From Pseudophaeomoniella oleicola (Eukaryota; Ascomycota; Eurotiomycetes; Phaeomoniellales; Phaeomoniellaceae): 64,000 nucleotides of DNA. The DNA is taken from positions 1-64,000 of the forward strand of contig QWDQ01000058.1 of assembly GCA_003868215.1 (NCBI GenBank), given 5' to 3'. The position numbers and the translations under genes were made by a program. The notes beneath the pieces were generated by a model. That model saw only the letters and a list, made by a program, of their open reading frames with translations. It was not told the DNA's origin and did not search any database. Below are positions 36,742 through 47,936 of this stretch, piece by piece (position 1 is the first letter of the stretch; every line of letters starts with the position of its first letter).

Positions 36742-38380
36742 TCAACTGGCCCATCCTCTGCTCATCTGGACGGCCTTCTCCCATCGATCAAAGCGAGCTT
36801 GGCTCTCATCTGGCATGATTTGAGGTTTGAAGACAGTTCTGCCTTCAATGTTCACCTTGTCCAGCTCGTCAAGGTTTTCCCAGACTCCGGCAGCGAGCCC
36901 TGCAGCAATCGCTGCACCCAATGCAGTGGTCTCACGCATGGCTGGACGATTGACGGGAATCTGAATGATGTCGGATTGTGTCTGATCCACCCATTAGCGA
37001 AGAGCACTCCCATCTCAGCTGTAGAAAATGCTCACTTGCATGGTAAGGTCCGAATTGCACATGCCCCCATCGACAGCCAATTCCGTCAGAGCGTGTCCGC
37101 TATCCTTCTCCATAGCGTTCAAAATTGCCTTGGTTTGGAAGCATGTAGCTTCCAGAGTTGCTCGCGCGACATGCCCTCTCTTTGTGAAAGCAGTAATACC
37201 AAAGAGAGTGCCTCTGGCATCGTCAATCCAGTAAGGGGCGAAGAGGCCGCTAAAAGCTGTTACAAACGTACAGCCACCGTTATCGTCAACAGTTTCAGCG
37301 AGAGCGCTGATCTTGTTGGATGCTTCAATGAAGCCAAAGTTGTCTACGAGGAACTTGATGCTAGAACCAGCCACAGCAATGCTTCCCTCAAGAGCATACA
37401 TGACCTTTCCACCGAAATCGTAAGCAACCGTCGTCAGCAGTCCGTGTCTCGAGATCACCGGTTTATCTCCAACGTTGTACAGCAGGAAACAGCCTGTGCC
37501 ATATGTGTTTTTAGCCATACCTGGATGGAAGCCCTTTTGGCCTACCAGTGCAGCAGACTGATCCCCCAGACAACCAGTAATATGGAAGCCTTCCAAAGAG
37601 GTAGAAGCTAAAGTTCCATATGCCACCGGGTCCGAGGAGTGAACAATCCGGGGTAGATGAATCTTTTCACGGTCCAGACGGAAAAAGTCAATGAGTTGGT
37701 CATCGTATTCGAGCGTTTTAATGTTCATGAACATGGTACGTGAGGCATTTGATGGGTCTGTCACGAAGACATTCCGCTTTGGACCACCGTTCAATTGATA
37801 TACAAGCCACGTATCGACTGTACCGAAGGCCAAAAATCCTTTTTCATATGCTTCTTTGACAGCTGGTACGTTTTCCAGCAACCACAGGAGCTTACCGACA
37901 GAAGGATAGGTGGAAAGAGGAAGGCCGCAAAGGTCTGTGAGTTCGCCTGAGCCCAGACGGTGCTTTAGTGTTCGAACCAAGCTCTGTGTTCGAGTGTCTG
38001 TCCACACAATTGCGTTATATAGAGGCTCTCCCGTTACTCTGTTCCAAACAACGGTGGTCTCTCTTTGATTGGTAATTCCAATGGCCTTAATGCTGCTGGC
38101 GGAGTGCCCTTGGTTCTCGAACGCTTCAACGGCAGCGTTAATGCATTTCTCCACAGATTCAACTATCTCCAGCGGATCGTGCTCGTGCCATCTATGTCAG
38201 CATTAACCACTTTCTCTTTCCTCACATTCCAGCAATAACTTACCCAGGCTGTGGATATATTTGTGTAAACTCCAGCTGGTGTGCGGCAACGGGTTCTCCG
38301 TAGTGATTGAAGATGAGGAACCGTGAGCTTGTTGTGCCCTGATCTATCGAGCCAACGAAGTGTTCCTGCACACTGCCCAT
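36742..38380 (-). CDS. gut1: Glycerol kinase
   Basis: Phosphorylates glycerol to sn-glycerol 3-phosphate with ATP in the cytosol, the first step of glycerol use. Three exons, 38244-38380, 37036-38191 and 36742-36981, 1533 nt, 510 aa, the normal length. The FGGY-family opening motif DQGTTSSR is at 13-20. Then come [11 protein letters not shown], the [13 protein letters not shown] stretch, [11 protein letters not shown] and the C-terminal ATP-binding [12 protein letters not shown], where intron 2 falls in phase 0. Introns are 52 and 54 nt. The start at 38380 places DQGTTSSR 12 residues in; the overlapping longer frame upstream is in another phase. It is transcribed away from the Zn2Cys6 regulator that lies between it and glycerol-3-phosphate dehydrogenase. 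Confidence 0.97.
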
Positions 38381-40000
38381 CTTCCTCACTTCGCACACTC
38401 TTTCGAGTTGAGGATCTTGGAGACAAGCTGGGCAAGGATACGAAGAGCTTGGGGAAGATGGGAGTGGGGTCTGTTGAAAGCGATCCAGTCCGGGGCATGT
38501 TCAGGCCTTTGTACCGATTGGAACACGTTCGATTTCAAGGAAGGAGATGGCTACCCCACGGGGCCTAGGCAAGGCCATTCCGCCTAATCTACCAGCTGGG
38601 GGAATTATCACGGGGTTCCCGCGACTCCTGCTGAGCCTTGCAACTTCGGTGAGCCGAATTTGAGTAGCGGCTACGGATGATGCCGTGCTGTAGCTCGGTA
38701 TTGTCATCACCGAGGAAATTGATAGAACCACGGGAGACCGAGGGTGCCATGGCCCATGAGGGCATGTGACCATTATAGGAAATAAAAGAGAAGGAATGTG
38801 GCAGCACAAACCGGGCCATGGTTCATATAGTTTCGTTTAGGTGGAAAGGAATCGAAGGAAAGCGACAAGATGGTGGGGGACATATCGGCACCGCCAACCC
38901 CTACTCTAGAACGAACAGACCTTCGGTTATGTACTTAGTACATGTGTCCAGGCTTTCGGGAGGGTTGGGGACGGCCTTGGTTTAAAGATGGTTGACATAC
39001 ACAACCTGCTTAATGTTAACATGCTCATGGAAGTATGGTCCAGAGTAGGAGTATTGATCCGGAACCAAGATGCCTTGGGGCATAACCTACCAGGTACCTT
39101 ACATGAATGATGTACCTATCGTAGTTTCTAGAACCACACAACTCTTCTCTAGCCTCATGGGACCGTCGAACCCGCATGTGCATCCTCCGGAAGATAGAAA
39201 TGGTTAGCTAAGTCTAGGTATAGTAAGTATGGGTATACTACGTATTAGGTAGGATGCTTGAGACAAGCAAGAATTTCAAAGTAGCTTCCTACGCCAGGTC
39301 TGAATTCAGCCGGTGTGGCACGCCCTCTCTGTCATATGTTGGGTACCTACCTCAGTATTACCAATTGTCCGTACGGTTATTACGGGAAAAATACCAGAAT
39401 GGTTTCCATTATTACCAGGTACGAGATACCTTACACTACCTACGAGGTAATTAGGACCTACCGTAGTAGGTACCTACCTACCTACCTGGTAGTTATCTCA
39501 GAAGCATTAATTAACTATTTACTGGGATACCTATCCACCGCCCGGTCTGTTGGCACGGCTTTGCCTTGTCCTTATGCGGAGGCGGGGAAAGGGGAATGAA
39601 GTGCAAGGTGATCATTCTAGATTGAGAAATTATCGTCCTCCGTTCTCTAACGTTTCTTCTCTTTCATCTACAACGTACACAGTTATCCATGTCCATTTTT
39701 CCGTCTGCCCCCTTTGCGTCCCCTCTGTGATACTATTACTATTTCCTACCTCAGAAAGAAGTGCTTCTTTTTACCATGGAGACTGCAAGGGTTTACACTG
39801 TGTGCAGAGGGTTTCTGACGTCGCTCATACCCAACGTGTAGGCCGCAGGAGTGGCATACTCAGCTTTAATTTCAGTCTAAACGCCAACACGAACCTTTGG
39901 CATTGCAATTCTTGATATTCAGCATCCAGGTTGTTCTTGACATCTCTACTGGTTCAAAGAGCGTACATGAACGATCGGCCAAGTCCTACACCCTCAGATA
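38381..40000. promoter_or_regulatory. Divergent promoter region: glycerol kinase and Zn2Cys6 regulator
   Basis: 1.6 kb between the divergent starts of the kinase and the regulator. The middle (39220-39500) is rich in GGTACCTACC-type repeats. There is an upstream open frame just before the regulator start. No other gene was seen. Confidence 0.55.
39456..39492. repeat. CCTA/TAGG repeat cluster
   Basis: A run of ACCTACC-type units preceded by GTAGTAGG, so that the two halves are partly complementary and could fold. Similar GGTACCTACC words occur about 110 bases upstream. Confidence 0.8.
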
Positions 40001-40038
40001 ATGGAGGAAACAACCCCGGCTTCGGCGTTTGGGAGTAA
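39967..40038 (+). promoter_or_regulatory. Upstream open reading frame overlapping a regulator's start
   Basis: A 23-codon frame that starts at ATG 39967 and stops at 40036-40038, overlapping the regulator start at 40001 in a different phase. If the transcript begins upstream, ribosomes using this ATG would bypass the main one. Whether it is transcribed is not shown by the sequence. Confidence 0.45.
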
Positions 40039-42080
40039 CGATGAGCCACTTACCGACGAGGAAATTCCTGCAGATCAAATCACAGACCGTAAACGAAAGA
40101 GGTCATCTCAGAGAATCTCGTACGTACATTTTCAACTTCGGCATCTACCTACATGATTCACGCGGGAGGGGAATGACCCACTGACTAAGGGAATGTAACA
40201 GCTGTGAATTGTGCAAAGCAAGGAAAGTGAGGTGTGATCGGGCTGAGCCAGCATGTTCGTGGTGTGCTCGCCATAATCGACAATGCGTCTATAAGGAAAG
40301 GCAGAAACCTGGTATCAGGGTTGGCTACGGCCTGGAGTTGGAGGCTAAAATTCATCGCCTGGATGCGATGTTACAGGTCCTCGGGCGTCGAGTTGAAGAT
40401 CATATTCAGAGTCACGATGTTCGCTATACCTCGTCGCTTTCTCCAGGTTTGTCGCAACAGAGTGCCCGGGTTGCTACATGTGACAATCCTGCCAGAATGC
40501 CAAGTATCGGATCTGGAGATCACACGGAGGCTTCCTTGCCGCATAGTCTCTGGCAAAGTACCAACGTACGTGGTGAAACACGGACAATGAATACACCTGA
40601 AGGATTATCGGTTCACGCTTCAGTCAGTGTGCCAGGTTTTGAATCATTCGTACATCCAGAGACTCCTACTACAATCGCTTATGGGCCCCAGATTGTGCGT
40701 GAGGGAGCCTATCTGAGTACCGATCCACATCTACTACCAAGCGACATACTTTATACCCTCGTGGACCTATACTTTAAACATGTGAATACTTGGTGCCCCA
40801 TCTTGGATCGGAAGGCAACATTCACGGCTTTCTTTGGAACAACGTCTCTCAAGAAAGCAGATCGGATATTACTCCATGCTATCGTATCAACTACCTTGAG
40901 ATTTCTGAATGATCCACGCCTCACAGCCGAAGCCAAAAGGCATTATCATGATGTCTCCAAGCGTGAGGTTGAGATTTATAGTCTGGAGCACGTAAGCATC
41001 GAAGCGCTTAAGGCACTTGTGATACTGTCTTTGGATGTTCTTGGATCATCAAATGGCCCAGGAGGAAGGAATCTGTTGGCCCTTGTTGCCCAAAATATCA
41101 TCCAGTTGGACCTTTGCGTGGAGACTAACATTTTCCTCTCAGCTCCAGCAGCTCCAGCAATCTGGTCTGTGAGGACAGTAGCCTTGTCCCAACCAAACTC
41201 CTGGATCGAAGACGAGGGACGCCGAAGGCTCTGCTGGATGGGGTATATTCTTGATCGCTATGCTACAGTAGCCACATCATTCGATTTCATGTTAAGCGAC
41301 AAGGAAATGAATCGCGCATTGCCGTGCCGATATGATCTTTTCTCAAAGAACGAACCCGTCGAAACGAGGTCATTCCACTGGGCTGACAGGTCTATACCAG
41401 GGGATTTATTGAACAAACCGGAGAATCTGGGCAGTTTTTCTTACCACTGCGAGGTTCTCAGGATCCTGAGTCGCATCCACAACTTCCTGAGGGAACCGAT
41501 CAATATCGACTCAATTAACGATGTGCAGCAATGGCGAGCCCACTATCGAGCGCTGGACGGAGAGTTGAACTTTTGGCTAAATGGTGTACCTGGCGAATAC
41601 GGAAAGATATCTCAGCTTTGCCATAGTGACCCGGCAAGCCGTGTTGCCAACTGGATCATGCTACATGCTGCGTTCGTCCTTTCTGTAATTCGTCTGCATT
41701 CCTCTGCCGCCTATCCCACTGTCTTTTCGCCAAATTTCATGCCATCATATTACGCGATGCAACGATGTCTTTCGGCAGTGGAGAGTTTAGGGGATATTGC
41801 TCAAGATGTCATGGATACGAAAGGATTAGACCTCCTAGGACCGCCGTTCGCCTTCTCACTTTGGTCTTCAGCGAGGTTACTACTTGTGCATGCTGCTACA
41901 ATGGCCTGTGAAGTTGATCCAAAGATTGATTTCTTCATATCGACCCTAAGATATATGGGTCAATATTGGGAAGTTGCCGACAATTATGCCGAAATACTAA
42001 CCAGGATTGTTAAAGAAGATCAAAGTGGGATCATGACGTTTACAGCCATGAGAAGGCAAGGTGGTCTTGATCTTTGGTGA
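40001..42080 (+). CDS. Zn2Cys6 transcription factor between the two glycerol genes
   Basis: Two exons, 40001-40119 and 40202-42080 (82-nt intron, GTACGT...TAACAG), 1998 nt, 665 aa. The binuclear zinc cluster spans the splice site: Cys41-x2-Cys44-x6-Cys51-x6-Cys58-x2-Cys61-x6-Cys68. It is followed by the linker KPGIRVGYGLELEAKIHRLD, a form common among fungal regulators, and a dimerisation helix. A fungal-specific transcription factor domain covers about residues 205-450 (for example WIEDEGRRRLCWMGYILDRY). A basic RKRKR near residue 30 may be a nuclear signal. It sits between glycerol kinase and FAD glycerol-3-phosphate dehydrogenase, which suggests control of glycerol catabolism; this rests on position only. 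The start was chosen as the ATG in frame with the cluster; an out-of-frame ATG lies 34 bases upstream. Confidence 0.92.
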
Positions 42081-43483
42081 TCTGAAGCTGACATGGCGCA
42101 GACGTGCCTATGATTTAACTCTGTTAACCTCCTCCCGACGGCGCGCGATCCTCGAACCAGTAGCAACAAGGCATATTTCGTCGAACGAACTCGAATATAT
42201 TGACATATTCGACTTTTTCAATTATCCTCGCCTTGTTGCTGGCACTCATGACACGGGAAATCCGACTAGATCGTGCAACTTTGCAATCCCAAATCCGGAA
42301 TCTGACTGGCTTCGCTTTCAGCCTCCACATGAATAGAAAGGCCGCATGCTGACAGCATCGTCAACCACGCATGGTACGACCGCCTTTCGATACATCGCAT
42401 AGAACTTCGGAGAACGTATAAAACCGTAATGGTAATACGATGTTTGTCAGATCCGACGGACCCCACTCCCGTCTGGAAGGTTGTAACCCTAACTTAGCAT
42501 CACGTTCTCTAGTCACAACCGCCGGCGGTTATGGTCGGCAACTGGTTCATGTAAGAACAGGGATGGGGTTTCTTACTAGGATGTTAGGAAGTAATCGGAT
42601 GAACTTGCCCAGAATCTTCCTATCCCGGAAAATACAACTTCCCAACAACGTGGGGTATCCCTCGGCCCTTTTCATTTTTCAGGGCAGATCGATCGATCGT
42701 ACCGAGAGATCTTTTCCTGCGGAGACGCTGATCCGGGGATATCCTATGGGGCTGTAGTATCACGGACTATTCCTCTGGTGATTTCGTAAATCAGTCGAAG
42801 CATGCGCCAACATTGTGCTCTATTCTGCGAGTCGGCTGTCATTAGGCAAAGTCGTTGGCTTTCGGCCATTTCGCCGGCCGCTGAATTCAAGCGGTGTCGC
42901 TTACATCGCATACCATGCCGTCGACTTTGTGCTGCTTGCCGAGTTCTGCCGAAGGCCTCGTCGGCATCCATTCTTGGCCTGCACACCCTGGTCCTTTTGG
43001 AAACGGAAAACGTTAACCCCGAATAGCGAAACCAACTCTCGGTGTCAAATCACCGAGATGCATCAGCACCAAGACATTTTCTATCTTCGAATATCTAGAG
43101 TTCGGAATTCTGTATAGCGTGTCCGCCAACTGCATCTCCCTGAAGCCTCACACTTCGCATAGTCACTGGTGTGGTCCGGTGGACCTACCAGAGCGAGCAT
43201 CTGGACACAGATGATTTGGCGGCCGTTCATTTGACTACCAGCAACTAAGGTAATTGTGGTCGAATGTCTGTGGTCCATACTGCCACGTTGTTGGATTGCA
43301 TTTCATTTCCTTGAGTCTTTATAAATTGCGCCTTCGACATGTTCGAGACTGGTTGCACGACATGGCTACCCATTTTCCCGAGTTGCTTCGTGACGTACTT
43401 TTGGTGATAGACACGTCTCTTTATTCCTTCAGTGGGTGGCAGCGTTGATTTCATTCGTTTAGCGACCAGGCAAAAGTATAAGC
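42081..43483. promoter_or_regulatory. Promoter of glycerol-3-phosphate dehydrogenase
   Basis: 1.4 kb between the regulator stop and the dehydrogenase start. Short open frames only, none convincing. It holds the regulator's 3' UTR and the dehydrogenase promoter. Confidence 0.5.
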
Positions 43484-45787
43484 ATGTCTGTCCGATTCCA
43501 GTCCAGGCGGCTACTCAAACCGCTGGTATACGCAGCAGCGGCGACCACCACAGTCGGTCTCGCTGTATACGTTACGACGAAGCCTCGTGCGTTCTCTGAA
43601 GCACAATCGATACCTCTCAAACGCGACGAGCATGGGCGCATAATACCTCCAAACTTTCCTGTGACGAAGTCTCGCACGGAACAGTTGGCTGACCTCAGAC
43701 GGTACAGTCTTTCCTCGGACGAGGAGTACGATTTAGTCATCATTGGTGGTGGTGCAACTGGCACCGGAATCGCTCTTGATGCTGTAACGCGGGGTCTGAA
43801 AGTCGCGCTGGTAGAACGCGAAGACTTCAGTTCCGGTACATCATCAAAATCAACCAAGCTTGTCCACGGCGGTGTCCGCTATCTAGAAAAAGCCGTCTGG
43901 AACCTCGATTATGGTCAATATCAGCTGGTTCGCGAGGCTCTCAAGGAGCGACGGAACTTCTTAAATATCGCACCCCATTTGTCCACCTCTCTACCAATCC
44001 TACTTCCTCTACAGAAATGGTGGGAAGCTCCATACTTTTGGGTAGGCGCGAAGGCATATGATCTTCTCGCCGGCTCAGAAGGGTTAGAGTCTTCATATCT
44101 TCTGACAAAGAACAAAGCACTAGAAGCGTTTCCGTTACTCAGGAAGAGTGATCTGATCGGTGCTCTGGTATACTATGACGGTCAGCATAATGACAGCCGA
44201 ATGAACGTGAGCATCGCCATGACCGCAGCTCTGTACGGTGCAACGATGGTGAACCACATCGAAGTCACTGGGCTAGAGAAGGACGCAAAAGGGAAGCTCT
44301 GTGGTGCTAAACTCAGAGACATGATACCTGACAAGGATGGCAAAGGGGGTTTCTCGTCAAATAGGGAATTTGTCGTCAAGACGAAGGGTATCATCAATGC
44401 CACGGGTCCCTTCGCAGATGCAATAGAGAAGATGGACTCACCATCAAAAATGGCAATCGTTGCACCAAGTTCCGGAGTGCACATCGTACTACCTGGTCAC
44501 TTAAGCCCGAAGAATATGGGTCTGTTGGATCCGGCGACTTCAGACGGGAGAATGATATTCTTCTTGCCGTGGCAAGGTAATACCATCGCAGGCACCACGG
44601 ATGCGTCATGTCATATTGAAAGAAATCCCGTGGCTGAAGAAGATGATATTGGTTTCATCTTGAAGGAAGTGAAAAAATATCTGACGCCGGATGTCAGCGT
44701 GACTAGAGACGATGTCCTGGCTGCCTGGTCTGGTAAGTGTGTCTCCTGAAAATACTTCCACCACCCTTCCCAACTTCAACTATTGTCCTTGCCTCTTCTT
44801 GCCTGCACTGCCCCTTTTCCCTTCTCTTCCCAGACTAACGTTTATAATCTAGGCATTCGTCCTCTTGTCCATGACCCGAATTCCAAAGACACAGCGTCAC
44901 TCGTTCGCTCTCACTTGGTCACAGTTTCAGAATCCGGCCTCCTCACCTGCGCCGGCGGCAAATGGACCACATACCGTCAGATGGCCGAAGATGCAGTTGA
45001 CGCCGCCATCAAAGCCTTCAACCTGAAACCGTACACCCCTGAACCCATCGACATCTCGGGAATATCCTATCCCTCGAATGTTATCCCATCTCTCGACCCA
45101 GGAGCCTGTCAAACCGCACACATCCGCCTCATCGGCTCGCACGGCTACTCTAAGACACTGTACATAAACCTCATCCAAACATTCAACCTCACAGCGCCTG
45201 TTGCCCAACACCTCGCGACCAACTACGGTGACCGAGCCTGGGAAGTTGCCAGACTCTGCAGCCCATCCACTCCCACTACGTCTACTACCCACCACCATCA
45301 ACCCCTCCGTAACACCCTCCTCTCTCCCCTCTACCCCTTCATCGACGGCGAAGTCCGCTACGCCATCCACCACGAACAAGCCCAAACCGCTATCGACGTG
45401 CTCGCACGCCGCACGCGCCTCTCCTTCCTCAACGCTCAAGCCGCGCTCGACGCCCTGCCGCAAGTCATCGACCTGATGGCCGACGAACTGCACTGGTCTG
45501 ACCACAGGAGGTCGTTCGAGTGGACTGACTCGGTCGCCTTTCTGCAATCGATGGGTCTACCCGCTTCGTTGATGGGGGTGACACGCGAGCAAGTCGTAAA
45601 GGGGGAGTACGGTGCTGCCGCTGCTGATGACGGGACTTTGCTCGTTGGTGCAGGGGCAGGAATCTCATCACCGGACACCAGACCGGGCTTCACACACGAT
45701 CTATCCCCAACCCCAAAGCCGCGCAAGCAATCCCTCCTGTCATCAATGAGCACATTTCTATCTCCAAACAGTAGACCCGAGCACTGA
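43484..45787 (+). CDS. gut2: FAD-dependent glycerol-3-phosphate dehydrogenase, mitochondrial
   Basis: Oxidises glycerol 3-phosphate to dihydroxyacetone phosphate at the inner mitochondrial membrane and passes electrons to ubiquinone. Two exons, 43484-44732 and 44853-45787, 2184 nt, 727 aa. The N-terminus (SVRFQSRRLLKPL then a hydrophobic stretch) looks like a mitochondrial presequence and membrane anchor. The FAD Rossmann motif is at about 84-95 (LVIIGGGATGTG), and SSKSTKLVHGGVRYLE and GTTDASCH are family motifs. Intron 1 (120 nt) joins AWSG to IRPLVHDP. The second exon encodes the C-terminal domain and ends in a Pro/Ser-rich tail; it is markedly more GC-rich than the first, with many C-ending codons. 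This gene and glycerol kinase make the full glycerol-to-DHAP pathway. Confidence 0.96.
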
Positions 45788-46350
45788 CTTCGCGCTTCCC
45801 CTTCATTAAACCTCGTACTTCACCTGCCTCACTCTTAATATACTTCCATACCCCAATCCATACATACATATATCCTCTACATATACACATACATATAGAC
45901 ATCTAAGATCTCGACCCGACCTCTAGAGCTACTAAATACAGTATTATTCTCCCTCCCCTCTATTCTAGTACCTTTACTACCTCCCTGACTACTCACCTAC
46001 ACACTGACTCGGACTCGGCAAGGCAACAAAGAAGCTCCTCCCTCCCTCCATTTCTTCTATGTTAGTGAGGAGTAGTCTCGTTGTTAGGAGGAGGAGGAGG
46101 AGGAGGAGGTATGTATGTATGTATGTACGTATGGAAGAATTGTTACTTAATATAGATACATAGATAGGTAGGTTAGGTAGGTAGGTTGCTTGGATAGATT
46201 AGTGTACAAGAAAAAAAGGTGGTCTTCTTCTCGAGAGAGAGAGAAAGAAAGAAAAGAAAAGAAAAGAAAAGAAAAATGAATTGTCCTGCTTGCTTAAGTA
46301 TCCTGCGACGAGCGAGCTTTTGGTTTTTTGTTTTTTTTTTTCAATTCAAT
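45788..46350. repeat. Convergent 3' junction full of microsatellites
   Basis: Between the dehydrogenase stop and the stop of the membrane-protein gene. In order: CATATA-type repeats (45858-45900), AGG units (46086-46109), GTAT units (46109-46132), GGTAGGTTAGGTAGG (about 46165-46190), a purine run of GAGA then GAAAA units (46234-46275), and TTCAATTCAATTCAAT (about 46340). No gene was seen. Confidence 0.8.
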
Positions 46351-47337
46351 TCAATCTCTTTTGCCCAATCCATAGCCCCCGTACCCACCATATCCGCCGT
46401 ATCCATTACTTCTACCGATACCGGCACCGTTGCCGTTACCGTTAGTCCCGCCTCCAAGCAAGCCATCCCAAGCCTTCCCGCGCGTGTATTTCTTGCGTTC
46501 GAAATGCATGACGACGATACCACCGACGCCGGCGCTCGCGAGGCAAGCGGTGACGCAGAGCAAGAAGAAGCCGACGCCGTGGTCGCGTACGCGCGGCGGG
46601 AGCGGTCTGTCGGCCATGCCGGGGAGCACGGCGCCGTCGATCCAGGCGATGTTGAAGGTGAAGACGACGGGTTCGCCGCGGATGATTTTCGAGCCTTCTG
46701 GGTAAGGGGTTTGGGCGGTGATGGTGGGGAGGGAGTAGGCGGTCGAGGCGATTAAGTAGGAGGGAGAGGAGGGGGAGGTGTGGAAGAGCGTGTTGATGGA
46801 GGTGTGGATGTGGAGGTGGGAGAGTTGGAGGGTGCCTTGGAGGGCGATTGTGAGGGGGGTCCATTGGTTTGGGGTTGTTGCTGGTGGTGGCGCATCTGGC
46901 GCTGAAGTCGTTGGGGCGGCGTCTTTGAGATCGGAGGGAGATGGCGATAGCGGGTATGACGGTATCCGGCAGGTCAAGGGGACATCGTTATGTACGTAGA
47001 ATTCGAGTAGGTGGTAAAGCTCATCTTCGAGATTGTCGATGGTGCAAGTCTGTGTGGTAGGTACCCCGTACGCGAACGCAAGCGAAGAGCCCGTCTCGTT
47101 GCACACAGGAAATGGGATGTACTGTAGCCCTCCGCTCGCGTCTTGAATGTGCTCTCCCGTCTCAATTGTGCGATTGAGACAACTCACGGGGACGGGCGCA
47201 CCTATGGAATATCCAGGCTTCACCGCTCTGAGGACCTGTTGTGAACCATCGTCGCTTTCCACCGCGGCTGCGAGGGTGACCCAGAAAGTTAGCAGGGCAT
47301 GCACTGCGAGCCCCAAATGTCGAAGAGCAAGCAGCAT
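46351..47337 (-). CDS. Conserved fungal type I membrane protein, function unknown
   Basis: A single-exon gene of 328 aa. It has a signal peptide (about residues 1-26), a lumenal or extracellular domain with several cysteines and N-glycosylation sites (for example CLNRT, CNETG), a Pro/Ala-rich segment near 150, one membrane span (VGFFLLCVTACLASAGVGGIVVM), then a short cytosolic tail with a basic ERKKYTRGK and Gly/Tyr repeats (YGGYGGYGGYG). From memory, similar uncharacterised proteins occur widely in Pezizomycotina. It separates the glycerol genes from the acetate kinase and phosphoketolase pair, with no evident metabolic role. The gene body is very GC-rich in its 3' half. Confidence 0.85.
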   Translation of the reverse strand: MLLALRHLGLAVHALLTFWVTLAAAVESDDGSQQVLRAVKPGYSIGAPVPVSCLNRTIETGEHIQDASGGLQYIPFPVCNETGSSLAFAYGVPTTQTCTIDNLEDELYHLLEFYVHNDVPLTCRIPSYPLSPSPSDLKDAAPTTSAPDAPPPATTPNQWTPLTIALQGTLQLSHLHIHTSINTLFHTSPSSPSYLIASTAYSLPTITAQTPYPEGSKIIRGEPVVFTFNIAWIDGAVLPGMADRPLPPRVRDHGVGFFLLCVTACLASAGVGGIVVMHFERKKYTRGKAWDGLLGGGTNGNGNGAGIGRSNGYGGYGGYGGYGLGKRD

Positions 47338-47936
47338 TGTCAGCGCGTGGATTGTGCAGTGCTTGCCCTGCTTGTTGCGACGCTCATCAAGAACGAAGAG
47401 GACCTTGTTGATAGAATTGTTTTTGGAGAAAGGCCAGGGTGTGTATTAGTGTTGCTCACTAACGACGGAGATCATCATGGTCAAGGATTCTTTTGGCATT
47501 GGTACTTACGCTTTATGATTTCGAGTCTCGGTTTACAGACTGCAGCAGTGCTTCGAGTTCGCGAGTATTACAAAAGTCACGTGAAAGACACTGAGAGACC
47601 AATATGACAGTATGGCTCTACCGTTTGCACAAACCCTCGCATCTGTGATACACCCCTCTATAGATCTCACCTGCAAGGGATGATGATGTACCATGGTACG
47701 ATATCGCATGGATCAAACCATGAGACAACGTGGTGGTAGTTTCCTACATCAGTTTCCATTCCCCATGGGGGTGGTATCTCCTTCATTGTTCATCCATCAT
47801 TAATTCTAACATTGAGCAGTCAGATTACAGGTGCATCTGGATGTCCTCCGGAGTTTGTCAGAAGCGTCTGTCTTTCTAACCTATACATTGATCCCATATT
47901 GTCTCACGGCATAAGAACTCACCGAGGGGTCAATCA
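47338..47936. other. Intergenic: membrane-protein promoter and acetate kinase 3' UTR
   Basis: About 600 bases with nothing recognisable. It should hold the promoter of the reverse membrane-protein gene. Confidence 0.45.

Noticed and set aside
36799-37611. 270-codon forward open frame opposite glycerol kinase
   Set aside because: It is a full antisense overlap with a secure, conserved enzyme. The translation shows no family features.
44927-45547. 206-codon reverse open frame opposite the dehydrogenase second exon
   Set aside because: It is an antisense shadow of a GC-rich exon, where stops are rare on both strands. It has no domain and the forward frame is a secure enzyme.
46219-46755. 178-codon forward open frame opposite the membrane-protein gene
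   Set aside because: Starts in a simple purine repeat and continues antisense to a GC-rich gene; composition is Gly/Asp/Arg noise.
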